Shown: positions 1 to 9,833 of the stretch, piece after piece | Layout of the letters: each line of letters begins with the position of its first letter | Position numbering within the stretch: the stretch's first letter is position 1 | Source: Hymenobacter metallilatus | GTDB lineage: Bacteria > Bacteroidota > Bacteroidia > Cytophagales > Hymenobacteraceae | Direction: 5' to 3' | DNA length: 64,000 nucleotides | Assembly (NCBI RefSeq): GCF_003944705.1 | Contig: NZ_RWIS01000003.1 | Location: 62,001 to 126,000 of the forward strand | Notes under the pieces: generated by a model | What the model saw: the letters and a program-made list of their open reading frames with translations, nothing else | What the model was told of the DNA's origin: nothing | Database searches by the model: none | Position numbers and translations under genes: made by a program

Positions 1-1
1 C

Positions 2-508
2 CTGATTCAGCACGACCCGGCGGAGGCCCACGAGTTTCTGAACCGCTTTGCCGCGCTGTACCGCTTTCTGATCCGCTACAAGGAAGAGGATGTGGTGCCG
101 CTGAGCGAAGAGCTGCAATTTGTGCGGGAATACATCTATTTGCTGCGGCATCGTTTCGGGGCGGCCTATAGCTTCCGGGAGGAAATAGCCGATACTGTAG
201 GTTTGCCGCGGGGGCTGGTGGTACCGGGGACGCTGCAACTGCTGGTGGAAAATGCCATCAAGCACAACGCCGGCGACGAAGAGAACCCGCTGCTCATCAC
301 CATTATGATAACGGAGGCGGCCCTGACGGTTGCGCACCCTCGCCGGCCCAAGCTCACCGCCGTGGAGTCGATGGGGACGGGACTGGCTAACCTGCGGGAG
401 CGGTACCGCCTGCTGCTGGGCCGCAACATTGAGGTGGAGCAAAGCCCCGCCCACTTTACTGTAACGGTACCAGTTGTACCACCAGGCCGAATGGGGGCGG
501 CAGCTTAG
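2..508 (+). CDS. LytS-type sensor histidine kinase, C-terminal part (truncated by window start)
   Basis: Frame is open from base 2 (LIQHDPAEAHEFLNRFAALYRFLIRYKEEDVVPLSEELQFVREYIYLLRHRFG...), typical His_kinase segment, then an ATPase part (LLVENAIKHN, GTGLANLRERYRLLLG). Followed by a LytTR regulator. Confidence 0.88.
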   Translation: MIQHDPAEAHEFLNRFAALYRFLIRYKEEDVVPLSEELQFVREYIYLLRHRFGAAYSFREEIADTVGLPRGLVVPGTLQLLVENAIKHNAGDEENPLLITIMITEAALTVAHPRRPKLTAVESMGTGLANLRERYRLLLGRNIEVEQSPAHFTVTVPVVPPGRMGAAA

Positions 509-528
509 CAGCGTAATTGACAACCCAC

Positions 529-1317
529 ATGGATATTCTGATTCTGGAAGATGAGGAGCTGGCCGCCCGCCAAACGGTAGAGTTTCTGCGGCAGGCCGGG
601 GCGGTGGCTGAAGCTGCCCCGCCCGTGCTGCGGAGCGTGGAAAAAGCGCTGGCCTGGTTGCAAACCAACCCCATGCCCGACCTGATTTTCTCCGATATTG
701 AGTTACTGGATGGCAACGTATTCCTACTGTACGAGCGGTTTGCAGTGACCTGTCCCATTATTTTCACTACGGCCTACGACCAGTTTCTGCTGCCCGCCTT
801 TCGTGGCAACGGCATTGCCTATTTGCTCAAGCCTTTCACCTACGAGCAGTTTCGGGAAGCACTGGCCAAGTATCAGGGCCTGAAAACCAGCCTGGGCAAC
901 TCCGGTCCGGCCCCGGCGCTGTCGCCGGAAGTACTCCACGAGCTGAGCCAGGCCCTGCGGCAAAACAGCCAGCCCCAGTACAAGCAGCGGTTTTCGGTGC
1001 GGATGCGCAACGGCCTGTACGTGCTCCCGGTGGAAGAAGTGGCGTATATGCAGGCCGATGAAGGCGTGGTATTCGCGGTAGACCGCACCGGTAGCCGCTA
1101 CCCGCTGCAAGGCACGCTCACGGAGCTGGAGCGGCAGCTTGACCCCACCCGCTTTGGGCGGCTGAATCGCTCGGAGCTGGTTAATATTGCCTTCGTAGAG
1201 AAAAGTGAGGCCTACTTCAACAACCGCCTGGCCGTAACGCTGCGCGGGTTGCCGGGCACACCGCTTCTTACCAGCACTGCCCAGACCCCGGAATTTCGCC
1301 GCTGGCTGGAAGGGTAG
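529..1317 (+). CDS. LytTR-family response regulator (REC + LytTR DNA-binding)
   Basis: MDILILEDEELAARQTVEFL receiver start, LIFSDIELLDG phospho-Asp region, C-terminal LytTR domain (YMQADEGVVFAVDRTGSRYPLQGTLTELERQLDPTRFGRLNRSELVN). ATG at 529 preferred over TTG at 517. Confidence 0.92.
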   Translation: MDILILEDEELAARQTVEFLRQAGAVAEAAPPVLRSVEKALAWLQTNPMPDLIFSDIELLDGNVFLLYERFAVTCPIIFTTAYDQFLLPAFRGNGIAYLLKPFTYEQFREALAKYQGLKTSLGNSGPAPALSPEVLHELSQALRQNSQPQYKQRFSVRMRNGLYVLPVEEVAYMQADEGVVFAVDRTGSRYPLQGTLTELERQLDPTRFGRLNRSELVNIAFVEKSEAYFNNRLAVTLRGLPGTPLLTSTAQTPEFRRWLEG

Positions 1318-1389
1318 TGCGCTATGCGCTTTTTTCGGTGCTGGCTTGGCAACTGCCGGATTTCGCACTGGGCAAAAACGACCAATTGA

Positions 1390-2754
<1,365 letters not shown>

Positions 2755-2798
2755 ATCACGGATTTAGACGGATTTTTCGGATTACGCGGATTCCGTGT

Positions 2799-2838
2799 GC
2801 GAAACGGCACCGTTGCTTTCGGGCGACGGTGCCGTTTG
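2799..2838 (+). terminator. Terminator-like hairpin downstream of eno
   Basis: aaacggcaccgttgctttcgggcgacggtgccgttt: GC-rich inverted repeat with A/T flanks. Confidence 0.6.
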
Positions 2839-2998
2839 TATTTCCGAAATGGTGCAGGTTGATGCATGAGGCCGGCTACGGGTGTGTAGTAGCGGCGGGT
2901 AGGGGAAGATGAGGACGGAATGCGGGGAATACCAGATATTTGTTGAGGTGACGCCAGCATCTGCGTCATCTGCGAAAAATCAGCGTAATCGGTGACTT

Positions 2999-3313
2999 AT
3001 GAGTGCTTCGGAACTAGTTGAGCGGGTACCACGCTTTTTGCGCAGCTTTTATTTTCTGGCGGGGCTGGCTTTCCTGGTGTGGATGTTCCTGTTTGATGCC
3101 AACGACTTCATCAAGCAGTACGATATGTACGCCAAGTGGAAGGAGTTGAATACGGACAAGGAGTATTACCTGCGCGAAATTGATAAGGTGAAGAAGGACC
3201 GCGCGGAGCTGCTGAGTAGCCCGGAGCTGCTGGAGAAATTTGCCCGCGAAAAGTACATTATGAAGCGTCCTGGGGAGGATGTATTTGTGCTGGTACCACA
3301 GGAGAAAGAATAA
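2999..3313 (+). CDS. FtsB/DivIC-type septum formation initiator protein
   Basis: Small protein with N-terminal TM and coiled coil (YAKWKELNTDKEYYLREIDKVKKDRAELLSSPELLEKFAREKYIMKRPGEDVFVLVP), typical of the DivIC/FtsB family. Confidence 0.85.
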   Translation: MSASELVERVPRFLRSFYFLAGLAFLVWMFLFDANDFIKQYDMYAKWKELNTDKEYYLREIDKVKKDRAELLSSPELLEKFAREKYIMKRPGEDVFVLVPQEKE

Positions 3314-3353
3314 CCCTCCCTTAGCTGGCGTGGTACTTGCAGCGCAGCCAATT

Positions 3354-3794
3354 ATGCAGACACACTTTTTGCGAACAATCGGCTGGTTGCTGCTACTGTT
3401 ATTCATGCTGGCAGAACCGGCCCAGGCCCAGGCGGTAAAATCGTCGCAGGTACAGGTGGCGCGGCAGTTTCTGCTGGCGGTGCTGGCCGGCAACTGGGAG
3501 GGGGCCTATCAGCTGCTGAGCCCCGTTACCCAACGGCAAATGCCGCTGCCGGCGTTTCGGGCGGCCACTCAGCCTATCATCGACCAGGCCCGGACCTACG
3601 GCCCCGTTATCGACCTGTACAAGCTGGGGTACCGGTTGCGGGAGGAAGAAACCATTCAGCCCTTTGTCGGCTTCACCTACCGCGCCGACAGCTTGCGCCC
3701 CGGGCCGCACGTGCAGCTTGATGTGACATTTCAGGACTCCGCAGCCCGGCAGATTCAGGGTTTCAGCATCATTCCCCTGCGGATAAGTAAGTAG
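3354..3794 (+). CDS. Secreted hypothetical protein with DUF3887/DUF4019-like region
   Basis: Signal peptide (MQTHFLRTIGWLLLLLFMLAEPAQAQA) then VARQFLLAVLAGNWEGAYQLLSPVTQRQMPLPAFRAATQPI. ATG at 3354 preferred. Confidence 0.6.
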   Translation: MQTHFLRTIGWLLLLLFMLAEPAQAQAVKSSQVQVARQFLLAVLAGNWEGAYQLLSPVTQRQMPLPAFRAATQPIIDQARTYGPVIDLYKLGYRLREEETIQPFVGFTYRADSLRPGPHVQLDVTFQDSAARQIQGFSIIPLRISK

Positions 3795-3805
3795 ATGCAC
3801 AATGC

Positions 3806-3842
3806 AAAAGGCCGCTATCCATAAGGAAGCGGCCTTTTTTGG
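3806..3842. terminator. Rho-independent-like terminator between convergent genes
   Basis: aaaaggccgctatccataaggaagcggccttttttgg. Confidence 0.75.
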
Positions 3843-3858
3843 CTGATGTGGTACCGGT

Positions 3859-5220
3859 TTAAATGGCTGGGTCGGCGGGCGTGTTGGAGTTGTTCACGCG
3901 CTCCTGTTGGGGGTAGGGGTAGAAGTTGCGGGTCCGTTCCGTGAGGCTGGTAGGCGGAGCAGGGCGGCCGAAGCGGCGGCTGTCGTCGAGGCGCAGACCG
4001 GAGAGGTAGAGCTCGGCGCTGCGCTGCTTGTACACTTCCAGGAGCAGATCGGGCACCGTAACCGGGCCGCTGTAGGCAGGCAGGTTGGCGTGCACGCCCC
4101 AGGGGTCGCCGCTGGCCTGGGTACGCACCGCGTTGATATCGAGGAGGGCGGCGGCGGTATTGGGCGTGGCGGCGCGCAGGTTGGCCTCGGCCCGGATCAG
4201 GCGCATCTCATCGGGCAGGTAGGCCGGTATTGGGCTGTTGATAGTGCCGAAGAAGCCCGCCAGAGTGCGGATGTTGTCGGTGCTGCCGTTGTTGGCATCC
4301 ACTACCACTGGGCCGGTGAGGTAAAACGCCAGGCGGCCGTCCCCGGCTTCTACCAGGCTGGCGGGGAGGCCAAACCGGTCACGAGGGCGGAAATTGGTGC
4401 CGGGCAGGGCCGTGAACTGGTACACCGGGTTGGGGTTCTGGGCCGAGTAAGTGAAACCCGAGCGCACCGTTAGGGTTACCTGGTTGGCAGCCGTGAGGGC
4501 GGCGGCGTAGTTGCCGGCCATCAGGTTGAAGCGCGCCCGGTAGGCCTGCACGGTGTTGAGCAGGCTGAAGTCGGTTCCCAGTACCTGCGTAGTGAACTCC
4601 GCAGAGGGTGGGTTGGCAGTCAGCTCCTGCACAGCCTGATCGAGCAGACTAATGGCCTGCCCCAGCAACTGCTGCCGCGGCACGAAGCCCGGAGCCGTGC
4701 CCGTGGTCAACGGGCCCTGCTCAAAGCCCAGCGCCACGCCGGCCAGAGCCGCCGCCTTGAATAAGTACGCATGGGCCAGCACCCCACTACGGGCCGGCGC
4801 ATCGGCCGCCAGCACGGTGGGGGCGGCAGCAATAAGGCGGTCGGCCACGCCAACTACGCGGTAGTTACGGGCAAACAGGGCGGACGTGTTGGCGTTGCTG
4901 GGGGAGAGGTTGGCGCCGCCCTGCTCCAGTTCGGTAACGTTGAAAAACGTGGTAATGCCCTTTACCTCGCGGCTGCTGGTACCGGTGGTCAGGATAATGG
5001 GCTCCAGGGCCGCCGTGGAGTAGAGTTGGCGCAGGCCCACGCTCAGGGCGAATACGCCTTCCCGCGTGGTCAGGGTCTGCTCGTCGGTGGCGGCGTTGGG
5101 GTTGGGCAGATCGAGCTGGCAGGCACCCAGCAGGCCCAGGCCGCTGAGCAGCAGCAGCGCCAAGCCGCGCCGCGCCCCAGCCGGCAAGCAGGATGATGGG
5201 CGGAGGAATCGGAAATTCAT
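3859..5220 (-). CDS. SusD/RagB-family nutrient-binding outer membrane lipoprotein
   Basis: Lipoprotein signal (LLLLSGLGLLGAC), TPR-rich SusD fold features, C-terminal ELYLSGLRLDDSRRFGRP...RNFYPYPQQE; adjacent to SusC. Confidence 0.88.
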   Translation of the reverse strand: MNFRFLRPSSCLPAGARRGLALLLLSGLGLLGACQLDLPNPNAATDEQTLTTREGVFALSVGLRQLYSTAALEPIILTTGTSSREVKGITTFFNVTELEQGGANLSPSNANTSALFARNYRVVGVADRLIAAAPTVLAADAPARSGVLAHAYLFKAAALAGVALGFEQGPLTTGTAPGFVPRQQLLGQAISLLDQAVQELTANPPSAEFTTQVLGTDFSLLNTVQAYRARFNLMAGNYAAALTAANQVTLTVRSGFTYSAQNPNPVYQFTALPGTNFRPRDRFGLPASLVEAGDGRLAFYLTGPVVVDANNGSTDNIRTLAGFFGTINSPIPAYLPDEMRLIRAEANLRAATPNTAAALLDINAVRTQASGDPWGVHANLPAYSGPVTVPDLLLEVYKQRSAELYLSGLRLDDSRRFGRPAPPTSLTERTRNFYPYPQQERVNNSNTPADPAI

Positions 5221-5247
5221 ATCGAGAGGAAGTAAAAGCCGGAAAAA

Positions 5248-8200
5248 TTAGAATGACGCATTCAGGCCCACCGACAAGGTGCGGGGAATGGGTACTTCCA
5301 CGAAATCGAAGCCGCGCACGGCGTTGCTCTGGCCCGCAGCGCTAACCTCCGGGTCGTAGCCGGAGTAATCGGTGAACACCCAGAGGTTGCGGCCCGATAC
5401 CGAAACGCGCAGATCTTTCAGGCCCAGTAGCTTCGGGCGCAGCAGGTAGCTGACGGAAGCCTCGCGCAGCTTCACAAAAGAGCCATCCTCAATCCAGACA
5501 TCAAACGTGTTGTAGGTGGCCGTGCTGCTGCCCTTGGGTACTTCGCCGCGCAACTCCCGCTCGTAGCGGGCCAGGCCCCCGAAAATGTCGCGGGAGCCCA
5601 CGCGCTGGGTGAAGTTGAACACGTCGAAGCCCTGCTGGGTGTCAAACTGCACCCGCAAGGTGAGGCGGCTGTCGAGCAGGCTGACTTCGTTGATGAGGGA
5701 GGCCACAAAATCGGGGTTTGGGTCGCCCAGCACCCCGTTCACCAGGTTGCCGGAGGGCTGGCCGTCGGCGGCGCGCAGGGGCGTGTTGGGCGCCCCGAAA
5801 GTACCCTGAATGCCCCGCTCGCGTTGGGGCAGGCCAGCCGGCGTGAGCAGCAGCGAGCCATCGGGGTTGCGGGCGGAGTAGGTGCCGTAGTAAGTTCCCA
5901 AGGGCTGGCCCTCCACCGCCGCCACCAGCCCGAAGCCGTTGGGGAAGGTCACCAGCCCGTTCGGAATGTTGGTGATGCGGTTGCGGTTGCGCGAGTACGT
6001 GGCCGTCACGTTCCAGCGCACCGCCGCGGTTTGCACCGGTGTGGCCCGCAGCAGTAGCTCCAGGCCCTTGTTGCGCATGTTACCCACGTTGTCAAAGCGG
6101 GTGCTGAAACCGGAGCTGAAGTTCAGGTCGCGCTGGAGCAGCAAATCCTCCACCCGCTTATCGTAGTACGAAAACTCCAGGCCCAGCCGGTCCTTGATAA
6201 AGCTGGCGTCGAAGCCGGCCTCAAACTCCTTCTGCCGCTCGGGCTTGAGCTGGTCGTTGCCCTGCAGAGTGGAGGTAACCAGGCCCGGCAGCGTACCCAC
6301 CGTCACCGGGTCGAAGTTGGTAAACCGGTCGTAGGGGCCGATGGCCGTGAGGTTGCCGGCCTGCCCATAGGAGGCCCGCAGCTTGAATTGGGGCACCAGT
6401 TGGGCCAGGGAACCCGCCCGCCAGAATTCCTGATCCGACAGCACGTAGGAGGCGCTCAGCTTGGGGTAGTACTGGGTCCGGACTTTAGTGCCGTACACGG
6501 AGGCTGCATCCACGCGCAACGCACCAGTCAGAAACAGCCGGTTGTAGAGCCCCACCGTCTGCTGCACAAAGGCCCCGCGAATGGTACGCTCGGTGCGGTA
6601 GTCGCCGAGGTAGCGCGGGTTCTGCACCACCGACGTACCGCTGGCCGTCGTTTGAATAACCGGGGAGAGGCCGATGGTCTGCTGCGCAGTTTGCAACGAC
6701 TGCTCCGACTGCAGGGTGCCGCCCAGGGTAGTAGTACTGGCCAGCCACTCTGTAAAGTCGCGGCGGTAGCCCAGGGTCAGGTCGTTGTTGACGAGCAGGG
6801 CCGTGCGGTCGGCGCGGCGGGCCAGGCCGGTGCTATAGGTAGGAGCCGTGCTGTTGGTGGGGATGAAGCCCGTGGCCACCTGGGTGCTGGCGTCATAGCC
6901 CAGCACGTAGTCAATGGTGAAGCCAGCAAATGGCGTCAGGTTCAGCTGCGCATCCCCGATAAAACGGGAGGTGCGCTGGCGGAAGTCGAAGCGGTCCACG
7001 GCTTCCAGCGGGTTGGTGCGGGCAATGTTGGCGGCGGTGCTGGGGTAGCGGCCCGTTACCGGGTCTCGCGCCGGGTTGAGGTAGTTGTTGGCGAAAATAA
7101 AGCCCGTAAGGGCCCCGTAGGCCTCGTTGATGCCCCCGTTGGGCACTTCCCGGCTCTGGCTGAGCGTGTAGTTAGCGCCCACGCTCACGCTGGCTTTGGA
7201 GCCCAGCGTCTGCTGGAGGCGCAGCCGCCCGCCGCCCCGGTTGAAGTCGGTATTTTCCACAATACCCTGATTGCGGAAGTAGTTGCCGGAGGCGAAATAC
7301 TTGGTGCCCGCCGCCCCACCGGTTACTGATACATAGTTATCGGTACCCACAGCCGTGCGGAAAATATCCTTCTGCAGGTCGTAGCGCTGCACCGGTACCT
7401 GGGTCAGGTCGGCGTTGTTGGCGGTGTTGGCAAAGCGGAAAGGGTAGTCGTTGTAGTCGAGGGTTTTGCGAATCTGGGAAGTCAGAAACTGCGAGGACAC
7501 CGTTACCTGGGGCTTACCTTCCTGGCCGCGCTTGGTAAAAATCTGGACCACCCCGTTGCTGGCCCGGGAGCCGTAGATGGCCGCCGCCGCCGCGCCCTTA
7601 ATCACCTCAATGCGCTCCACGTCGTTGGGGCTGATATCCACGAGGCGGTTTTGGGCGTAGCCACCCAGATCCAGCAGCTGGGGGGAGTCGTTGTTGATGA
7701 TAACCCCATCAATGATGTAGAGCGGATCGGAGGAGCCGGCCACGGTGCTGGGGCCGCGCAGGCGCACGGATATGCCACCGGCCGGGTTGCCGGAGTTCTG
7801 GGTAATCTGCACCCCCGAAAACTTGCCTTGCAAAGCCTGGTCAATCTGGGTGGGCACGGCCGTGCGCAGCTCCGCCCCCGAAACCGTGGCAATAGTGTTG
7901 CCCAGCTGCTTTTTGCTGGTGGCTACCGAGGTGCCGGTTACCACTACGTCGTTCAGGCGCACCAGATCCTCGCTCAATGTCACGTCGGGTACCGTCACGG
8001 TAGGGTCAGCACCCAGGGCAACGGTACGGCGCAGGGGGGTATAGCCCACCGAGCTGATTTCCAGCTGATACGTGCCGGGAGCAAGGCCGGAAGTCAGCTC
8101 AAATGTGCCCTCGGCGTTGGAGCTGGCCCCCAGCACCGTGTTGAGCAGACGCACGGTAGCGCCGGGCAGGGCCTCGCCGCGGGCATCCACCACGCGGCCC

Positions 8201-8319
8201 CGGATGGTGTAGCGGGTGGTCTGGGCCGTGGCAACCTGCAGAGTACCCAGCAGCGGAACCAGCAGGGCTATACCAGCCAGATAACGTCGGTGCCCAGTGA
8301 GAGAGTAGGCGTGTGGCAT
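5248..8319 (-). CDS. SusC/RagA-family TonB-linked outer membrane protein
   Basis: CarboxypepD_reg-like domain (YTIRGRVVDARGEALPGATVRLL), plug (DDVVVTGTSVATSKKQLGNTIATVSG; GSSDPLYIIDGVIINND; VERIEVIKGAAAAAIYGSRASNGVV), C-terminal beta-barrel strand ending LNASF. ATG at 8319 gives the signal peptide. Confidence 0.94.
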   Translation of the reverse strand: MPHAYSLTGHRRYLAGIALLVPLLGTLQVATAQTTRYTIRGRVVDARGEALPGATVRLLNTVLGASSNAEGTFELTSGLAPGTYQLEISSVGYTPLRRTVALGADPTVTVPDVTLSEDLVRLNDVVVTGTSVATSKKQLGNTIATVSGAELRTAVPTQIDQALQGKFSGVQITQNSGNPAGGISVRLRGPSTVAGSSDPLYIIDGVIINNDSPQLLDLGGYAQNRLVDISPNDVERIEVIKGAAAAAIYGSRASNGVVQIFTKRGQEGKPQVTVSSQFLTSQIRKTLDYNDYPFRFANTANNADLTQVPVQRYDLQKDIFRTAVGTDNYVSVTGGAAGTKYFASGNYFRNQGIVENTDFNRGGGRLRLQQTLGSKASVSVGANYTLSQSREVPNGGINEAYGALTGFIFANNYLNPARDPVTGRYPSTAANIARTNPLEAVDRFDFRQRTSRFIGDAQLNLTPFAGFTIDYVLGYDASTQVATGFIPTNSTAPTYSTGLARRADRTALLVNNDLTLGYRRDFTEWLASTTTLGGTLQSEQSLQTAQQTIGLSPVIQTTASGTSVVQNPRYLGDYRTERTIRGAFVQQTVGLYNRLFLTGALRVDAASVYGTKVRTQYYPKLSASYVLSDQEFWRAGSLAQLVPQFKLRASYGQAGNLTAIGPYDRFTNFDPVTVGTLPGLVTSTLQGNDQLKPERQKEFEAGFDASFIKDRLGLEFSYYDKRVEDLLLQRDLNFSSGFSTRFDNVGNMRNKGLELLLRATPVQTAAVRWNVTATYSRNRNRITNIPNGLVTFPNGFGLVAAVEGQPLGTYYGTYSARNPDGSLLLTPAGLPQRERGIQGTFGAPNTPLRAADGQPSGNLVNGVLGDPNPDFVASLINEVSLLDSRLTLRVQFDTQQGFDVFNFTQRVGSRDIFGGLARYERELRGEVPKGSSTATYNTFDVWIEDGSFVKLREASVSYLLRPKLLGLKDLRVSVSGRNLWVFTDYSGYDPEVSAAGQSNAVRGFDFVEVPIPRTLSVGLNASF

Positions 8320-8431
8320 AGGAAGTAGGGTAGGGGTGAAAAAGAACGGCTTGCCCCGGCCCGATTCGCGCCGATGGCAAGCCATTAAACATAGTGAAAA
8401 GAAGGATGCTTTGTACTTCCCCTAGCTGCGT

Positions 8432-9643
8432 TTACCCCGGAAAAGAAATCTTACCCATGCTCACGGCCGGCACCCGCTGCCGCCCGGCCCCAATGCTCAC
8501 CGGCTGGCCCGCCACGGCTTCATTGGCCAGCAAGGCAAACAGGATAGCCTCCTTGGCATCGGGCAGCACGCCCAGCGCCTCGGTGGTGGCAAAGGTGCAG
8601 GCGGGCAGCTGCCGCCGCAGGGCTGCCTGCAGGGCCGGGTTATGGGCCCCGCCCCCGCTGGCGTACACCGTCAACGCCGGCTGCGCCCCGAATACCTGTC
8701 GGGCTGCCCGCGCCACGCCCACGGCGCTTAGCTCGGTAAGGGTTGCCAGCGTGTCTTCCAGGCCCAGCTGCGTGGTGTGGCTGCGCGCCTGCGCCTGTTG
8801 CAGATACGCCGGGCCGAACAGCTCCGGTCCGGTAGTTTTGGGCAGGGGGGCGGCGAAAAACGGGTGGGCCAGCAGCTCCCGCAGTAGCCCCTCGTGCACC
8901 TGGCCGGCCAGGGCCAGGCGGCCGTCCTCATCGTAGGCCAGCCTGGGGCGGTGCTGGCGCACGGTGGCATCCAGCAGGGTATTGCCGGGGCCGGTATCGG
9001 TGCTGAAGGCGGTGCTGGCATCCTGACCAGTGCGAGGAAGGTAGGTGAAGTTGGCAATGCCGCCCAGGTTGAGCAGCAGCCGCTCCTCGTGGGGGCTGCT
9101 GAGCAGCAGATAGTCACCGTAGGCAGCCAATGGTGCCCCCTCGCCGCCGCCGGCAATGTGCTTCTGCCGGAAGTCGCTGAGGGTGATAATGCCGGTGCCC
9201 ACCGCCACGTGGTCCCCGTCGCCGAGCTGCAGAGTGGCGTTCAGGCCCGCAAAATCGGGATGCTGGTGCTGGTGGGCGGGGGCGTGGTACACCGTCTGGC
9301 CGTGGCTGGCTACCAGATCAACATCCGAAGCAGTTACCTGCCACTGCTTCAGGCACTGCGTAATCATGGTGGCGTGCAGGCTACCCAGCCAGGGGTTCAG
9401 CAAGGTGAGGTACTCCAGGCTTACCTGCTCGCGGGCAAATACCTCCCGGATGCGGCGGCGCACGTCGTCGGGGTAGGGTACGGTGGCAAACTGCTCCAGC
9501 TCCAGCCGCGTGCCGGCACCGTGCCCGTGCAGGCGGCACAGGGCCACATCCAGCCCATCCAGGGAAGTGCCCGACATCAGCCCGATGATGCGGCGGCTGG
9601 GTTGCTGGGCTAGGCGGTGCAGGCGGGCGAGGTGCGGATTCAT
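8432..9643 (-). CDS. anmK: Anhydro-N-acetylmuramic acid kinase
   Basis: IGLMSGTSLDGLDVALCRL, DLVASHGQTVYHAP, NLGGIANFTYLP, DTGPGNTLLDATVR, VYASGGGAHNPAL: AnmK signature motifs. Confidence 0.94.
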   Translation of the reverse strand: MNPHLARLHRLAQQPSRRIIGLMSGTSLDGLDVALCRLHGHGAGTRLELEQFATVPYPDDVRRRIREVFAREQVSLEYLTLLNPWLGSLHATMITQCLKQWQVTASDVDLVASHGQTVYHAPAHQHQHPDFAGLNATLQLGDGDHVAVGTGIITLSDFRQKHIAGGGEGAPLAAYGDYLLLSSPHEERLLLNLGGIANFTYLPRTGQDASTAFSTDTGPGNTLLDATVRQHRPRLAYDEDGRLALAGQVHEGLLRELLAHPFFAAPLPKTTGPELFGPAYLQQAQARSHTTQLGLEDTLATLTELSAVGVARAARQVFGAQPALTVYASGGGAHNPALQAALRRQLPACTFATTEALGVLPDAKEAILFALLANEAVAGQPVSIGAGRQRVPAVSMGKISFPG

Positions 9644-9767
9644 GGGAACTTTATGTGCTGTTTACTGCTGCTTCGGGAACCCAATGTAACCCCAAAATGT
9701 GCTGTGTGCCTTTTAGTGCTGGCCGCCGGATGATACAATGAGATGAGCAAGCCTACGAATCGGGAAT

Positions 9768-9805
9768 AAAAAAGCCCGACGGTCAAGGCTGACCGCCGGG
9801 CTTTT
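9768..9805. terminator. Bidirectional terminator-like hairpin
   Basis: aaaaaagcccgacggtcaaggctgaccgccgggctttt. Confidence 0.75.
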
Positions 9806-9833
9806 ACCGGTTAATTGTGCTCAGAAATACTCG

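Noticed and set aside
6388-7329. 313-aa ORF antisense to susC
   Set aside because: Shadow ORF; the susC frame is fully supported.
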